Source: Phallusia fumigata (Eukaryota > Chordata > Ascidiacea > Phlebobranchia > Ascidiidae). Taken from it: a stretch of 59,891 bases of DNA. A program made the translations under genes and the position numbers. Shown one piece after another: positions 12,811 to 32,314 of the stretch. Where the stretch lies: positions 1 to 59,891 of the forward strand of contig QXVZ01017971.1 of assembly GCA_008931825.1 (NCBI GenBank), written 5' to 3'. Every line of letters begins with the position of its first letter. The first letter of the stretch is position 1. The notes below the pieces were generated by a model. The model saw nothing but the letters and a program-made list of their open reading frames with translations. It was not told the origin of the DNA and made no database searches.

Positions 12811-13075
12811 TTTTTGTGCTTATGCGTTGCAATCACAATTTTGTTTGCCCAGTAAACTCAGCAGTGCCGACTTCCTCGCGTTGTTAGCTAGCAGGTTTCT
12901 CGGCTGAACTGCTAGTCAAAGTTTTCTTGATTAGACCAGATTTTGTAGTATGAGGCAGTTTTAATCAGAGTTGCCACACGTTTTTGACATTTGTTGTTTT
13001 GAGTCGCAGAAGTTAAAATAAAAAATCACGATTGTTTTAGTTTCTTGTTCTGCAACGAAATACCCTTGTCACGTG

Positions 13076-14222
13076 ATGTGGAAGCTTTCCCGCCAAATCA
13101 AAAGACCTGGAAGTGACGTAGGAGAATTTGATTACGCAAGAGGTTTAAGAGTGTCACGTGAAACTGGAAATGTCGTCATCGCTGACGTCAACAACAAACG
13201 CATACAGGTGGATTATGACGCAACAAAGATAACCTCACGATCATCCGACAAATTGTTGTTTGTAGATTTTGGACGAGAATGGAAAATATTTGTTCCATTG
13301 GTCGGTTGAGGTGAATGGAATGAAACTTTGTCCGCTCGATGTCCACAGGTTGACCTCTGACCTTGTGGTCGGGGCGATTGAAGGTCAAGCAGCGATTTGG
13401 AAGTGCCCTGACGTCACAGGTGTGTTTGTTACTGCGCGTGTTGTTTAAATCAAACAAACAATCGCTTATTGTCAGATTACAATGGAGTCGCTGCAAAACT
13501 TGTTCGAGTTTTCGGAAACGAGGATTTTGTTTTCCCCCGAAGTGTTGTATCCAATGAGCGCGAGCAATTGTTCGTCACCGATGTTGGAAAACATCTGGTT
13601 ACGTCACATGACTCCGAGGGAAACGTCATCAGATCAACCGGTGACGTATGGTATATGTTGATGACGTCGAGTAGCCATGGAACGTTGATAATGTATGCAG
13701 GTGGTCTGGGAAGCGATGACAGTCAGTTCAACTGGCCCTACTACACTTGTTTGGACGACAGGGGACGTTTGGTGGTGTCTGATTCCCACAACAGATGTGT
13801 GAAAATGTTCGACCGGGATCTCAACTTCATATCATCGTTCGGACACGGTCACTTCACATGTGCTTGCGGTGTTGCATTCACACCTGCTGACGGAGGGTAG
13901 GCAGTGAGCATGAATATTTTAGAGCTGAGTTAGCAGAATCGTTAATACCGCAAATTGTTTGCGCAGTTACGGATCTTAGAAGGAATACTGAGGCTAGGTG
14001 AACCGCTAGGTGGCAGCACACACGTAACGACTTTATGTTTTCAGGAGTTTTGTGGTCGGCGACTATGACACGGAATCAATCCTGAAGTTTTCAGCTGATG
14101 GGAAATTTATGGGTTTTCTCGATGAGAAGATGGGAGCACCCTGTTCAGCCGTTGCTATGGGCAACAACAAAGAAATATTCGCAGCGTTCCAGGATGGATT
14201 TAAAGTTTACGCCAAGTCATGA
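13076..14222 (+). CDS. NHL-repeat beta-propeller protein (TRIM-NHL-like propeller)
   Basis: Exons 13076-13207, 13266-13419, 13476-13896, 14045-14222; 885 nt, 294 aa. NHL blades are visible: GEFDYARGLRV with VIADVNNKRIQ (residues 18-44), FPRSVVSNEREQLFVTDVG, FNWPYYTCLDDRGRLVVSDS with NRCVKMF, ACGVAFTP, and FVVGDYDTESILKFSADGKF. These propellers bind RNA or protein, typically at the C terminus of TRIM2/3/32/71-type proteins, but no RING, B-box or filamin domain is seen upstream. The start is uncertain: a ttgttttag acceptor at 13040 allows in-frame extension upstream of the ATG, so the gene could begin in an unseen exon. One intron (13208-13265) is 58 nt. It may be a lineage-specific propeller-only gene or a partial TRIM-NHL. 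Confidence 0.8.
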
Positions 14223-15197
14223 CGTTTAATCGATTTGTGTATGGGTTCGATATTTGAACTTCTTGACATCTAGAATTAAATTTAAAAAAAACTGGGTTAA
14301 AACGACACCGTGTGGTTAACATGTTTGAAGATTGTGGTTACACGAGGGCGCTGAGCTAAGCGGTGTTTTACGATTTCTGGGTAAAAGGTTTCTAATCAGT
14401 CTCGATTTCTTGGTAGTGTCGTAACTTGCCAGGCTTAGTTATATGAAGTTTAATCCCTTTTTTGTCAAAATCACACATTTTTGTCAAAATTCCGTAAATT
14501 TCATTGACGGAAGAGTTTTGGCAAACTTGTTTTTTAATGTAAAATTTCCCTTTGATAACAATTTTATGTAATAACTTGAAACATCTTAAAAACTAGCGCT
14601 AAAGCCAACACCATAATATAAGCAAAGCAATAAACTGATTGTCAGGGGCAAGTTGAAGTCGGAACAGTTGGACAGGTTTGAGGCAAAGTTCAGTGGTGTG
14701 ACGCACAAGTTGGGAAGGCTATGTTTTTCGATGACCAGTGAAGCAACGCCAGTCGCCCTGGGCGGAATACGATGGAACTCTACAATTAAAACCTCTCTAC
14801 GCGGCGCGGCTCACAGTGCATTGCTCGCTTTGTTGCTATCTTGCCACAGTCAGCTCTGAAACTACAACGTTTTAACATTTCTATTGTTTACTGCGTCAGT
14901 TCGGCAGCATTACGTCGGATTATATTGAAACATAAATAAGATTTCAGTGATGGTTTCGCCCAAGCAGAAATATAGTTTTGGGCTAATTTGTGTACAAACC
15001 AGGCGTTTAGATTTAGTCAGCGTCTGTTAAGATGAGATATTAAGTTTGCAAAGTGAACCAAGATACATTAAAAACACCAAACCTTTGTATTTTGTTACAA
15101 ACGGTTTAAGTTTAACATGTGGTATTGTTGCACAGATTTTTATTTAAATGCGATGAAATGATTGTGTGCCAGTAAAACTTCTCATGTAAACAGCAAA
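14223..15197. other. Intergenic, NHL gene to MYRF distal exon
   Basis: No coding exon seen. It contains AATAAA at 14629-14634, the likely poly(A) signal of the NHL gene, and the presumed distal MYRF promoter just before 15198; no clear TATA box is visible there. Confidence 0.4.
14629..14634 (+). other. Poly(A) signal AATAAA, NHL gene
   Basis: Canonical hexamer 407 bases after the NHL stop codon. Confidence 0.45.
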
Positions 15198-15267
15198 ATG
15201 GCGACCCACGAAATCTCAGTGCCAGGAAGCTTCAACTTCACCACCAACAGGGAATTGTTCTTCAGTG
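15198..15267 (+). CDS. Alternative first coding exon (1a) of MYRF
   Basis: ATG at 15198 opens a 70-nt exon (MATHEISVPG...RELFF) that ends in phase 1 at a strong gtgagt donor. No exon follows nearby in that phase. The next exon that fits is MYRF exon 2 at 24848, giving a junction FFS-DGESIQ, parallel to the proximal exon 1b junction LFPF-DGESIQ. The parallel -ELFFS/-QLFPF ends and identical phase support two start exons for one gene; it could instead be the start of a different gene whose other exons I failed to see. Confidence 0.55.
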
Positions 15268-18200
15268 GTGAGTCTTAATCTGCTTTAAACTTATGAGCGA
15301 CATGTGCTAGTGTGGTTTGTTAATGCTTTCACTTTAAAGGAAGAGACCTAAACTTTTTAAAACTTTTGCAACACCTAAATTTTTTTACGGGGAGTAAAGT
15401 TTATTTTTACAAACATCTATGGTGGGTTAACTGCACAATTTTGTTTTAACTGTGAAAGTAATGTTTCAAGAAGGTTTTAAATTCGAATTAGGAACTACAT
15501 ATCTAGCGACAGTTGCACATATGCCAGTTGCTCATTATAACCGGATAATAATTTATGCAACTTCTGGGGTCGAACAAAACTACGACAACGGTTTAATGAA
15601 TCCAGTTCACATTTGGCTGCCCCGTTTGTTTTTGTAATAATATCAAAATCTGATGTATTATTTCTATAGTAAGTTACTTAGATGACCTCTTCGATGCCTC
15701 GCAGTTGTTTGTTTTCCAAACTTTAGGTGACAACTGAATTGTGCAGTAGATTGGTGGTTTAATCACCAGAAATATTTGGTTGGTTTTGCGTCATCTCGTG
15801 GGAAGTCATATTTAGCAACATACAAACTCCTGTGTTTTTTTACATCATGAATCAGCAATCACGAATGTATAAAAATTTTTAAATAACAAGAAAAACACAA
15901 GAGCAAAAATCGAAGTGTTTGAAATATTTTGTTTCTAGTTTGTAACACGTCACTAACCGCAAAATACAGCAGAATGTTCGTGGAAACTATGTTGAGTTTA
16001 CAACCGAATTATCTGCTGCTTTCACTTCCATGCCTTGATCAGATGCTCAACAAATTGAGTTTGGATTAAATAAAGTCAATTTTAGAAAATAAACCACTGA
16101 CAAGTTTGTACATTAGGCATGTTTGAAACGGAATTAATTTTATCTCCTACAAAATGATCAAGTTAGTTTTAATGTGTTCGGTGTAGCCGAGTATCTAATT
16201 TACATTCAACAGCAGATATTTATAGAACTGCTGGTTGGCATTGCGACTAGAGTTGAGTTTTAAGTAAATTTGGTGTTGGTTTGTCTCGTTGCATGCTGAT
16301 CCTATCTACATCCCTCGTATCTTGTTTAAGGTTCCCTTGCCTCTAAACCCTCGAGCGATAGAGAAATCGCGAACGCAGCATTGTTGACGTCATACCCCAA
16401 TTTGTCGGATAAGAATTTATTTCGAAGATCACGAATTAACTTGGGTACATTGTTCTCGGTTTTAAAGATTTTGATGACACATAAACAAACCAATATATTT
16501 GAGTAAAGCATAAGCTTGATGTTAACAAAGGAATTGTCGACAGGTCAAGCTAAAATGTATCGGCTATATTTATTTAAAATCACTAATTGTTTTTATTGTG
16601 GTTTGCGCAAATCAGTTTTATCTTTTTTTGCATAAACTGTCCAGAATGTTGGGTAAGTTTAAATTCACCCCAGCATTGTGTCGTGTTGGTTTTGTGTCTC
16701 GCTTCAGTCGTTTCCACACACAACTCGTCATTATAATGAATGTGAGTGGCCCGGGGCATTCTGGCAAGCCCGTCTTGCCTCTTTCATTTCTGATAACAAT
16801 AACCTTTGCCGCCAAATGCGCATTAATCCACGAACGAACATCAAATCTCACCACAAACATTAGTTTGGTGTCTGTGTTTCTTAAACAGCACAAACGAATA
16901 AATTGCAGCTGTGAATATTTATTTTGACATTATTAGTGCAATTATTCTAATCTGTTAATTTTTCGCATTAAATATAAGTCATTTGTAAATCTTTTTAATG
17001 CGTCTAATTTTGCTGTTTTTTGTCTTTTCTGTTTTTTTATTTTGTTGTGAATTACAGCAAATGTGTTTTTGACGGAAAAGTTTATAAATAATAGTTTCAC
17101 TAGCGATCAAATCTTCCAAATATAAACACGTGGCGTGATTTCATTGGTTAATCGCTTGATCAGATCCGTCCTGGGAAACCCGGACCTCTCATCGTAGATC
17201 GTGAAACGTTTTCGCGGTAACTTCATATATTTAGAACATCTTGCGCCCTTATTCGGCAACAATGCTGTCTTGTGGGACGTAACAGTCGCAACTTTCCCAA
17301 ATGATTTCGTGTTCTAGTGAAGATTTGGTGATTTTTGTTTAGAACGCTCTGTAAGTTCAATTCAAATTTACTGAAATGTGTTTTTCTTCATCCAAAGTAT
17401 GTTTTATAACTTAGTTTAGCAACTAATGCATTTTTTAGTTGTTTCGCGACAGAAGAAAAATACTAAATTCCCTTTAGTAAATGAAAAGTTTATTTGTTTA
17501 AATTTAACTCAATGTTGATTGGGATTGTGACGTGGTTTCCATAGCAACTAAAACAACCACTTGTTCATTGTGTTTTTTTCATTCTACATTTCTTTCTACC
17601 TACACTAACTGCATTGTGACGTAACAGTGTAGCGCGACTCTATGTGACAAAAAGCTTTCAGAGTAATTCCACAGAGGTTTGTAGGTGTGTCTTGTAACAA
17701 CAGAACAGTTCGATTGTTGTAAAGTTCACTGAAGCGTGAAAGAGCGCCAAGCAATTGTTCCTTGCACTTTGTCACCGACTTAAACTTCTGTTTGGTTCCA
17801 AATCTTTGAAGTTATTTAAACTTGCAAACTGTGCAGAAAAAATTGTTCAGATTATTTTTCATATTCGCCGGTAGATGTCGCAGCGGCGCGCCACAAAATC
17901 TAGTACCACGTCACGTCGCAATTCTGGTGTTTTCCAGATGACATTTTGTTGTTTTTCGACCTTGGAGAATCTCACTTGGGTAATATATTTAGCAGATTTG
18001 TGTGATGGTACGGACTGGGACAGAATCCAAGGTCAAATCAAGGTGACAACCTCAAACATCTGGATGAGATAATTATCAAAATTGTTTTCAAAGTTTTGGA
18101 ATTAAGTTTTGGATCCGTTAAATTATCGAACACATTTTCATCTCAGGTTTATGATTCACGGTTTTATTAAATTAACAAAAAGATACAAGTTGGTACTTAT

Positions 18201-18880
18201 ACATCTCCCCATGATGACAACAGCGTTTGTCGAGAAAGCACTGGCTTCTGTCTTCTTATCAAGGCTTTTGCATCTGTTTCATATTTTTCCGCTCAAAGTG
18301 TGAAGGGAATTGTTGCTGCATTATCAGCAGGTGTAGTTTGCATCGGTGTTGGTGCTTTGTACGTAACTGCAGCGGTTGCAGAGCTTATGCAGTAAACAAA
18401 CAGAGCGGCGACATCGCGGCCCGGTACAACTCACTTCGCCCTCCAGCCCTCCCTCTTTCCCCACGCACTGTTACGCGATAACTCCGAATCTTAATTGGAG
18501 CTTCTCGCGCACTACCTTGCACGTGGTTTTGCGGTCGAATAGAAATGTCGATTTTTCCCGCGAAATTCCGTTTTAGCGCTAAATATGCGTCACCGTGAAA
18601 TGCTGTGAATGTGGATTGTATTTCCCGCCAAAACGCACAACCTGTCATTTTCGACCGAAAAGTTGCTATGCCAACAGGTTTTTCGCGCGCAACTTTTCCG
18701 TATTTGTCGATTTGTTAATCCCCCGAGGAATTTTTTCTGAAATGTCGCAAAACTTGAAACTTGCTGGATCGGGGAGTGGCTGGTGGCAAACCTATCACAC
18801 TAGGTTGGCTAATTGATTAATTGCGACACGATGTAGACGCCAAACCCCTACACTTCTTATTTGCTACAAGGAGGGGTACA

Positions 18881-18905
18881 TGACGTCACTACAGGCGTGA
18901 CGTCA
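18881..18905. promoter_or_regulatory. Twin CRE palindromes
   Basis: Two TGACGTCA octamers start at 18881 and 18898, 17 bases apart start to start. They match full CREB/ATF sites and could form a paired site in the MYRF intron. Confidence 0.35.
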
Positions 18906-19248
18906 CTAGATGTGCCATGCACGGGTTCTGTTAAAGTCTGCTAACCACATTTCAGTGCGGGTTGTTCTTGTCAAAACTTGCGGCATTTTTTTACAAAGTG
19001 AAAACAATCGACGACTTAAGTGGTTTGAATTAAAACGGCGCCAGACTTTGTTGGCAATATTCCACAACTTCTTAACGAAGAGTCACGTGCCTGACATTGC
19101 TTTGCTTTATGACATCACAGTTAGATTCGTCGTCACGTGACTTGGTGACAATGGGGCTCGGCGCGATGTAATCTATTAACTTGTGCCAGTGGCCGATTGT
19201 GTTTCGAATGTCGCATTATGACAAACAAACTATTGCACGCACCCCCCA

Positions 19249-19255
19249 TATAAAT
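19249..19255 (+). promoter_or_regulatory. TATA-like box, candidate third MYRF promoter
   Basis: TATAAAT follows a C-rich run. About 80 bases downstream (19331) a good gtaagt donor occurs, so a short non-coding first exon is possible. The tiny ATG-TTT-CA reading frame there is not in phase with MYRF exon 2, so any transcript would start translation later. Confidence 0.2.
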
Positions 19256-20139
19256 GAATGCGTCGCCCAGTTGCTTCTAGTCGGCTTTTGTGAAGTTTGT
19301 TACTTATTTGTTTTAACTGGGTGAAATGTTTCAGTAAGTTTGGTTGCAAGTTTTCGTAATACGCGATTTTAGAAAATAAACTTTTTATTTTATGGAAAGT
19401 TGTCATGTGCTTTAGTTCCAACACGAATGTCGATTTCAGTCGAAGTATTTCGTTTGTTGGTGTTTGTTGGAAGTTTTATAAACTCAGTTTTGTGTATGTT
19501 GCTGAAAGCTGGCATCGACGTTGGCTGACGCGAAACAAGCTACAATTTATCGTAATTATCCTGGAAAGGAAGTCAATCCTTCCATTAAAGCGGGCAGGTT
19601 TAAGGGTCCGCCACTCCCAACCCTATTAAACTTACCAAATTGATCCAAATTGTTCTTAGTTGAAACGCGCGATGTCAGGAAATCTACCAGATGAAAACCA
19701 AAGCTGAAACTGCAATTGTTTGGTTGAATGTGCACTGTTTAATCTTTAATGGTTTTTTTAACTTTGCTGATTAAAAATGCTTTACATTTTTCTATCTCTG
19801 TCAGTTGTGTCTAAAGCGCGATAATAATAATATTTTGCCGGCCATTAAAGTTATTCGATAGCTAGATCGCTCGGCCGTTCGCGCATCGTTTGTGACGTCA
19901 CAAACAAACGTTCTAGTACCGGAGGCAATGCCGTTTCGGTTGGAGACGAGGACGGAGATGATTTATAGAAATCTGATTCGATAATGCGAAAACATTTACT
20001 GGAGTTGGTTGATAGGTTGCTGGCTTATTTTCCTGGGGCGGGAGCTTATTTGAGGAAGTTTGTTCACTCGGAACAGTTAAGGGTAGCTGTGAAAGAGATG
20101 GTGTTATGAATTTTACAAACATTCTTTGGAGCATCAGTA

Positions 20140-20261
20140 AGAAGATGCAAGCCAGTACGTGTGTAAAACATTTTCTACGTTTCGACAAACGCTTAAAATC
20201 GCCAGGAACATTAGCCGAAGCGTAGAACATGTTTTTGGACAAGTACTGGCTTGCATCTTCT
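20140..20261. repeat. Long hairpin, palindromic MITE-like element
   Basis: The arm 20140-20185 is the near reverse complement of 20214-20261; the outer 19 bases pair perfectly and the rest with about five mismatches and one bulge, around a loop of about 29 nt. A degenerate copy of one arm lies at 46127-46155 in the carbonic anhydrase gene, so it is dispersed. Confidence 0.75.
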
Positions 20262-23200
20262 CATTGAGATTATTGATATCCGTTAAATGTGAACCGTTCA
20301 TGGAGCTAAAGTTTTACGGAGCCGCTGTCACGAAATTAATGATTTGTTGAAAATATGTTGTTGCGCTGCGCTGAGTGACAAAGGTCAAATCAATGCATTA
20401 ATGACATCACATTGTCGAAAGTGATCTGACAATTCAATAATTCGACTTTTATTGTCATCGATTGTTGGTGGTTGGCACGCAACAATGTTTTCTGCTTGCA
20501 ATGATTAAAAGTTGCCGTAACTTCGCAGTCGCAACTCGACCGGAAGTAATACAACTTATTAAAGACATCAACCAATCACAGCTCGCCATGTAAGTCACGT
20601 GCTATTTGAGGCATGTGATTTCCGGAATTGTTTCAGGCTCAAATTTCAGTCAAAATTTTGTTGCTTTGTTTGAGGAAGGAAAGCCATCTAAGGCAACGAC
20701 ACGAAGCCGGGATTTTGCAGATAAATTTAGCCAGCTTGGATAATTCTGTGCTGTCTCCGTTATTTAAAACATAGGACGGACGGCTCAGGTAACTGGGACG
20801 TTCTTTGCCGAAATTACCCGCTCGTCAAAAGTTTCCGGAATGTTACATCACAAGCAAATCGGAGATGGCGGCGCAATAAACAATGGCCGCGCGGAGATGC
20901 AGACGTCCAAATATTTGTGTGAATTAAGCAGATTACGTTTTACTTTTTTTCCTCCGTCGAAACGACGCAAATCCAGTTTCTTCCGACATTGTTGAGATTC
21001 GTCGGCGTGAAAGCATGTTGTTAAATTTCTCGTTTATTTGAAGATTTTCTGTATTGTTGCGTCATAACTGCTGTTAGTTATGACGGAATACTTACGTAAC
21101 AAACCTAGGGTTGATACGTTCAATTCCCTCCATGCTGAAACCGAAGGAATACTTTTCCCGAAGGAAGAGGTTGACCATCACATGATTGGCAATGGTAAGC
21201 AAGTAATGATGACTCAGCACGGCAATTATGTTTTCAAATCTACTCGCATGTTTTTACGAGTGTTACATCAAACCCGCACAAAACCTAATATAAATTCACT
21301 CGACCACGCAAAGGTAGTTTCGATTATTTGCTTCGAAAGTTTCGCGACAAGTTGATGGATTTGCTTCTGTCTGTAAAACAAAATATTTTGGCAGGTTTAC
21401 GAGTAGAAGCCGTGTTTGGCAAATTACATCCAAGAGCTTCTGATGACGTAATAGATTGTCGCAGTTTTTGTCGATTAGCGTCATCATCTACGCTTTCCCA
21501 GCAAATATTTTATCAAATCTTTATTTGTAAAGTTTTAATTTGTGCTTTCCGCGATGTAGATATGCGAGACATGTCAGAATTTGGCTTTAATTGGAAATAT
21601 TTGCATGATTTCTATCTACTACATCCGATGTAACTTTCGATGCGTCAACCCGGTCGGATTAAAGTAAGCGGCAAATTTACCGCCCATGATAAAGCTGTAT
21701 TGGAAACTTCACAACATAAACGGGTTAAACCTGGCACTTGTAACGTTCAAACCCTATTTCCTCATCATAACCCTGAGGCACGGCAGGTTGGACGAAGACT
21801 AATCCCATGAACTCAATATTGGATAAAAGTTGTGAGATTTCTATGCCGGTGAACATAATCACTAGGGGGCGCAAACATGGTTGGACGTGACCCAAATTTG
21901 TCACCTTGGGATGAACTTCAACTGAACAATGGCCATTGTCGCGCAATCGACGAACAATAGCACTTCATTAAATTTGGAACAAAATCATTGGAGCGTGAAG
22001 CGTCTCGTGTTTGAGTCACGTGACTTCGATTATTTTTGTGCAAACAAATTTCGGGATCACGTGGTTTTCATCGAAACAACTGATGCGTGACGTGTGAGCT
22101 ATTGTACGTCATAAAGGCGCGAAACATAGCAACAATCCAGGTTTATTAATTTATTGACAAAGAGATCGAACTAAGTCGCGCGAATTCAGGCGGAAGCAAA
22201 AAAAATAAACAAAATATAATTCACCTTTCCCCTTGTTCGCGTTTCGCTTCGTCATTGTTGCATTGTTACATTACAATCCTCCACATACAGCTGAAGCGTT
22301 TAATAGAAAATGACGTCAATATTGTGTTGTAGCCCGGGGTGGTGCCGGATAGTCAAGGGTTGGAAATATCATCGCTTCGCTCGCACTTGTGAGGATATTT
22401 GCCTCAAGTTTAGTTGATTCCGATCGTTGCTAGGCACGAGAGTCTTGTATCTAGTAACAAGACGGTTATGACGCAGTAGGGTCGCTAGGCAACGGTGTGA
22501 CGGTGTTCCCCGACCACTTTTGCATTGGGAAGGAAGTAATCGAAATGTTGTTACAGCGCAAAGCAGTTTCCACGTGATTCCCGAAGGCATTGTGACGTGG
22601 CAAGCAGTTTCCCGCACTTTTGCATCGCGGTTAGACATAGGAATAAAATTTGTGTTTGATGGAAGCATTTCTATTGTGGCGCGAAGCCATTGTATCAATT
22701 GGGTAAGTTCGTCGTCCCTGCAAAGCACTGCTATTAAACACATCAAATGTTAACAGCATTCAGTGTGCAGGCGCTGAACACAAACATTCGAGTTAATTGC
22801 ATTTTACGATTGCTGTCGAAACGAGGTGACTTGCAAAGATGAAACCCGCCCGAAAGTTTTCTCCCCATATTCACAACCCTGCACGAGTTTACGGCTCCGC
22901 GTTGCAGCATCGTTAACTTCACGACCCCCTTTCATTGATCAATTAGTGGCGCAGTTAAAATGCACAGATATGCACGTTTCGTCGAAATGGAATGCTGTTA
23001 ATGCACCGGCACCAAATTAGATTAACTTCCCCAAGTACAAACAGATTTTACAACCTTGTCGCTTTTCGTGAAAAAAGTTTGGAGATTTTTTCTTGCGAAG
23101 TTTTAAGTTTGTCATCGGATTCGCAGTAAATTATCGTCGATGTTATTGGCGAAATCAAATATTTGTTCATCTGCATCGCTTACAATGCATAAAGTTGACG

Positions 23201-24216
23201 ATACCGGCAGTTGCAGGGATGCAGAGGCAGGTGCGTGTTTGTCGAAGTGATTGCGTCAGGGCAAAGTTCGGAAACTCCGCCTCGTTGCCAGCCGAAAAAT
23301 GTGGCGATTTTTTAGTAGAATTTAGTTGAGCTAACGTTGAAATGAAAATAGTCAGCCTCAAATGTAGAGTAGTTGACTCTTAGTTCCTGCTTGATTTGCT
23401 TTTCTCCAGTTTAAAACGATACTGCGATTAAACTAACAAACTATGTGGACACGTTTTAAAACGTTTTCAGGAGAGACTAAAGTTTCTGTGACGTGACAAA
23501 CGGTGCAGTGATGTGACAATATTGACACAATGTAATCGTTCGTTTTCTAGCTAAAGCGCTTTGTGAGCAAACAACGAATTATGATAATCGCTTTGTTTGT
23601 TTTCTGCATTATTATCTGATAAGATTTGTTTGACCCAAAACGTTGGTTCTAAAATTGCGAAACAAACTCGCTATTTGTATTTCGCTATTTTGGGACATTG
23701 TCCAAATCGGGAAAAAGGGTAAAAGTTCAAAACTCTTTCAAACAAATCGAAACGTTAACTTTGCGGCCGTAGCCATGAAACACAAAGATAGTTGGATGCA
23801 GTCATCCAGTAAGTTGTCATGGCAACTGTTGTGTAGAAGAAGTTTTCACCTGATCATCACAGCTGGCCAGGTTTTATGGCGTGAGTGGGGGGGGGGAATG
23901 AGTTGCTCGTCATATTTCTACATCGAGCTGATAACCCGTGTTGACTTAACGCTGCAGGTTTAAATTGCAGTTAGCTGACGCGATGACAGGTCCAAGCTGG
24001 CCAGACTTGCTCACCTGGAAGTTTCAGCATTTAAGCTGTCGATTAAAATAAAGTCCATGAAACTTGTTTCAAAGTGACATGTCTTAGGTTTAAGTTGGAA
24101 GACGCGGCACGTAGTTTGACACGTGACACGTAGTTGGAATGGAAGTGAGTTGGAAACAGAGTTTCCGTAATTTCCGAGAGAACCTAGTGGGAATAGATGC
24201 CAGTGTTTGTGTGCAA

Positions 24217-24224
24217 TATAAATA
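24217..24224 (+). promoter_or_regulatory. TATA box of proximal MYRF promoter
   Basis: TATAAATA lies 62 bases upstream of the ATG at 24279, predicting a start near 24247 and a 5' UTR of about 30 nt. Confidence 0.65.
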
Positions 24225-24278
24225 ACCGTCGTCCCTTTGTTTGAGTTCAGACCTAAAAAGGTTGTTGGTTATTTTGTT

Positions 24279-31545
<7,267 letters not shown>

Positions 31546-31898
31546 TTTTGGACGAGCGCCATCTTACGAGGGCTTGCACACTGTCGAACACATCGCTTGA
31601 GGTCACTAACGTCAACGCGAATTGTAATGTTGATTTGCACTTATCAAAAAGCCATCAATGAAGCCATTGCCAAAACGTTGGATGGCCCAGTGCAATACCC
31701 ACAAGCCATGAGCCAATCTAACACCGGGTTTTAGGGAAAGAGCCAAGTTCCTGCTGTTGTAAATATTTCGCGCCCTTTTTACTGCAAGTTCTTTTTTCAC
31801 GTGCCTTGTTTTTTATGATTGTTTGTGCAAAATCTTTTCCTCCCTATTTATCGCCTACGTGCTGCCGCTAGAGGTCGCCATGTGCCTGTATTTTTGTC

Positions 31899-31904
31899 AA
31901 TAAA
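31899..31904 (+). other. Poly(A) signal AATAAA, MYRF
   Basis: Canonical hexamer 354 bases after the MYRF stop. Confidence 0.6.
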
Positions 31905-32314
31905 AATATAATGTACAGTTTTCAGTGGCCGATCTTACACTTGTTTTATTTGGGTTTAATAAAGTTTATTTCGCTCTGTAAAAGAAAACATAGCGAATCA
32001 ATCAGCAGGCCGGAAATAGTTGCGCAACGTTAAAACGTTCTGAGGCGCAAAAAAGTGTATCAAGGTTAAATAAAAAATTTTAATTGGTGAACCGATTAAA
32101 ATGGAGGCAAAATTGAAAAAAACCAGCCTAACTAAAAAAATCGGATGAGGTGACGGTAATACGTACGAATGCGTATGAGGTGAAGTTGTTTACAGAGGTA
32201 CATGTTTTTAATTTGTTGTTTACGTGTTATTCTTATTTTTCTAGTAGTAGCTCGTCAAACTATTGGCAGGTGTAGTTTTACCGAGTGTCGAATTAACATT
32301 GGATCCTGGAAAGC
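31905..32314. other. MYRF to NDUFAF4 intergenic region
   Basis: No gene seen. It carries a stretch (about 31957-32005) resembling 570-617 at the window start, then AT-rich sequence and the presumed NDUFAF4 promoter or trans-splice acceptor (ttttctag ending 32245). Confidence 0.35.

Larger units (their letters stand above)
11526..13040. other. Intergenic region between divergent CAP-Gly and NHL genes
   Basis: No exon recognised. It holds the tandem duplication at 12361-12810. The CAP-Gly and NHL genes diverge from here, so regulatory DNA of both is expected; early NHL exons could be hidden here but I found none. Confidence 0.4.
15268..24278. other. Nine-kilobase regulatory intron of distal MYRF transcript
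   Basis: No chained exons or conserved protein found on either strand; the longest ORFs (for example 22369-22746 minus, 125 codons) have no recognisable motif. It holds six TGACGTCA octamers (16385, 18881, 18898, 19893, 22311 and, just past its end, 24568), a TATA-like box at 19249 and a hairpin element at 20140-20261. It is best read as intron plus enhancer/promoter DNA for MYRF. Confidence 0.5.

Noticed and set aside
19913..20242. 109-codon minus-strand ORF
   Set aside because: It runs across one arm of the hairpin repeat and resembles no protein family.
22369..22746. 125-codon minus-strand ORF in the MYRF intron
   Set aside because: No family motif, no splice context, and codon pattern like random GC-richer intron; overlapping plus-strand ORF of 77 codons is equally open.
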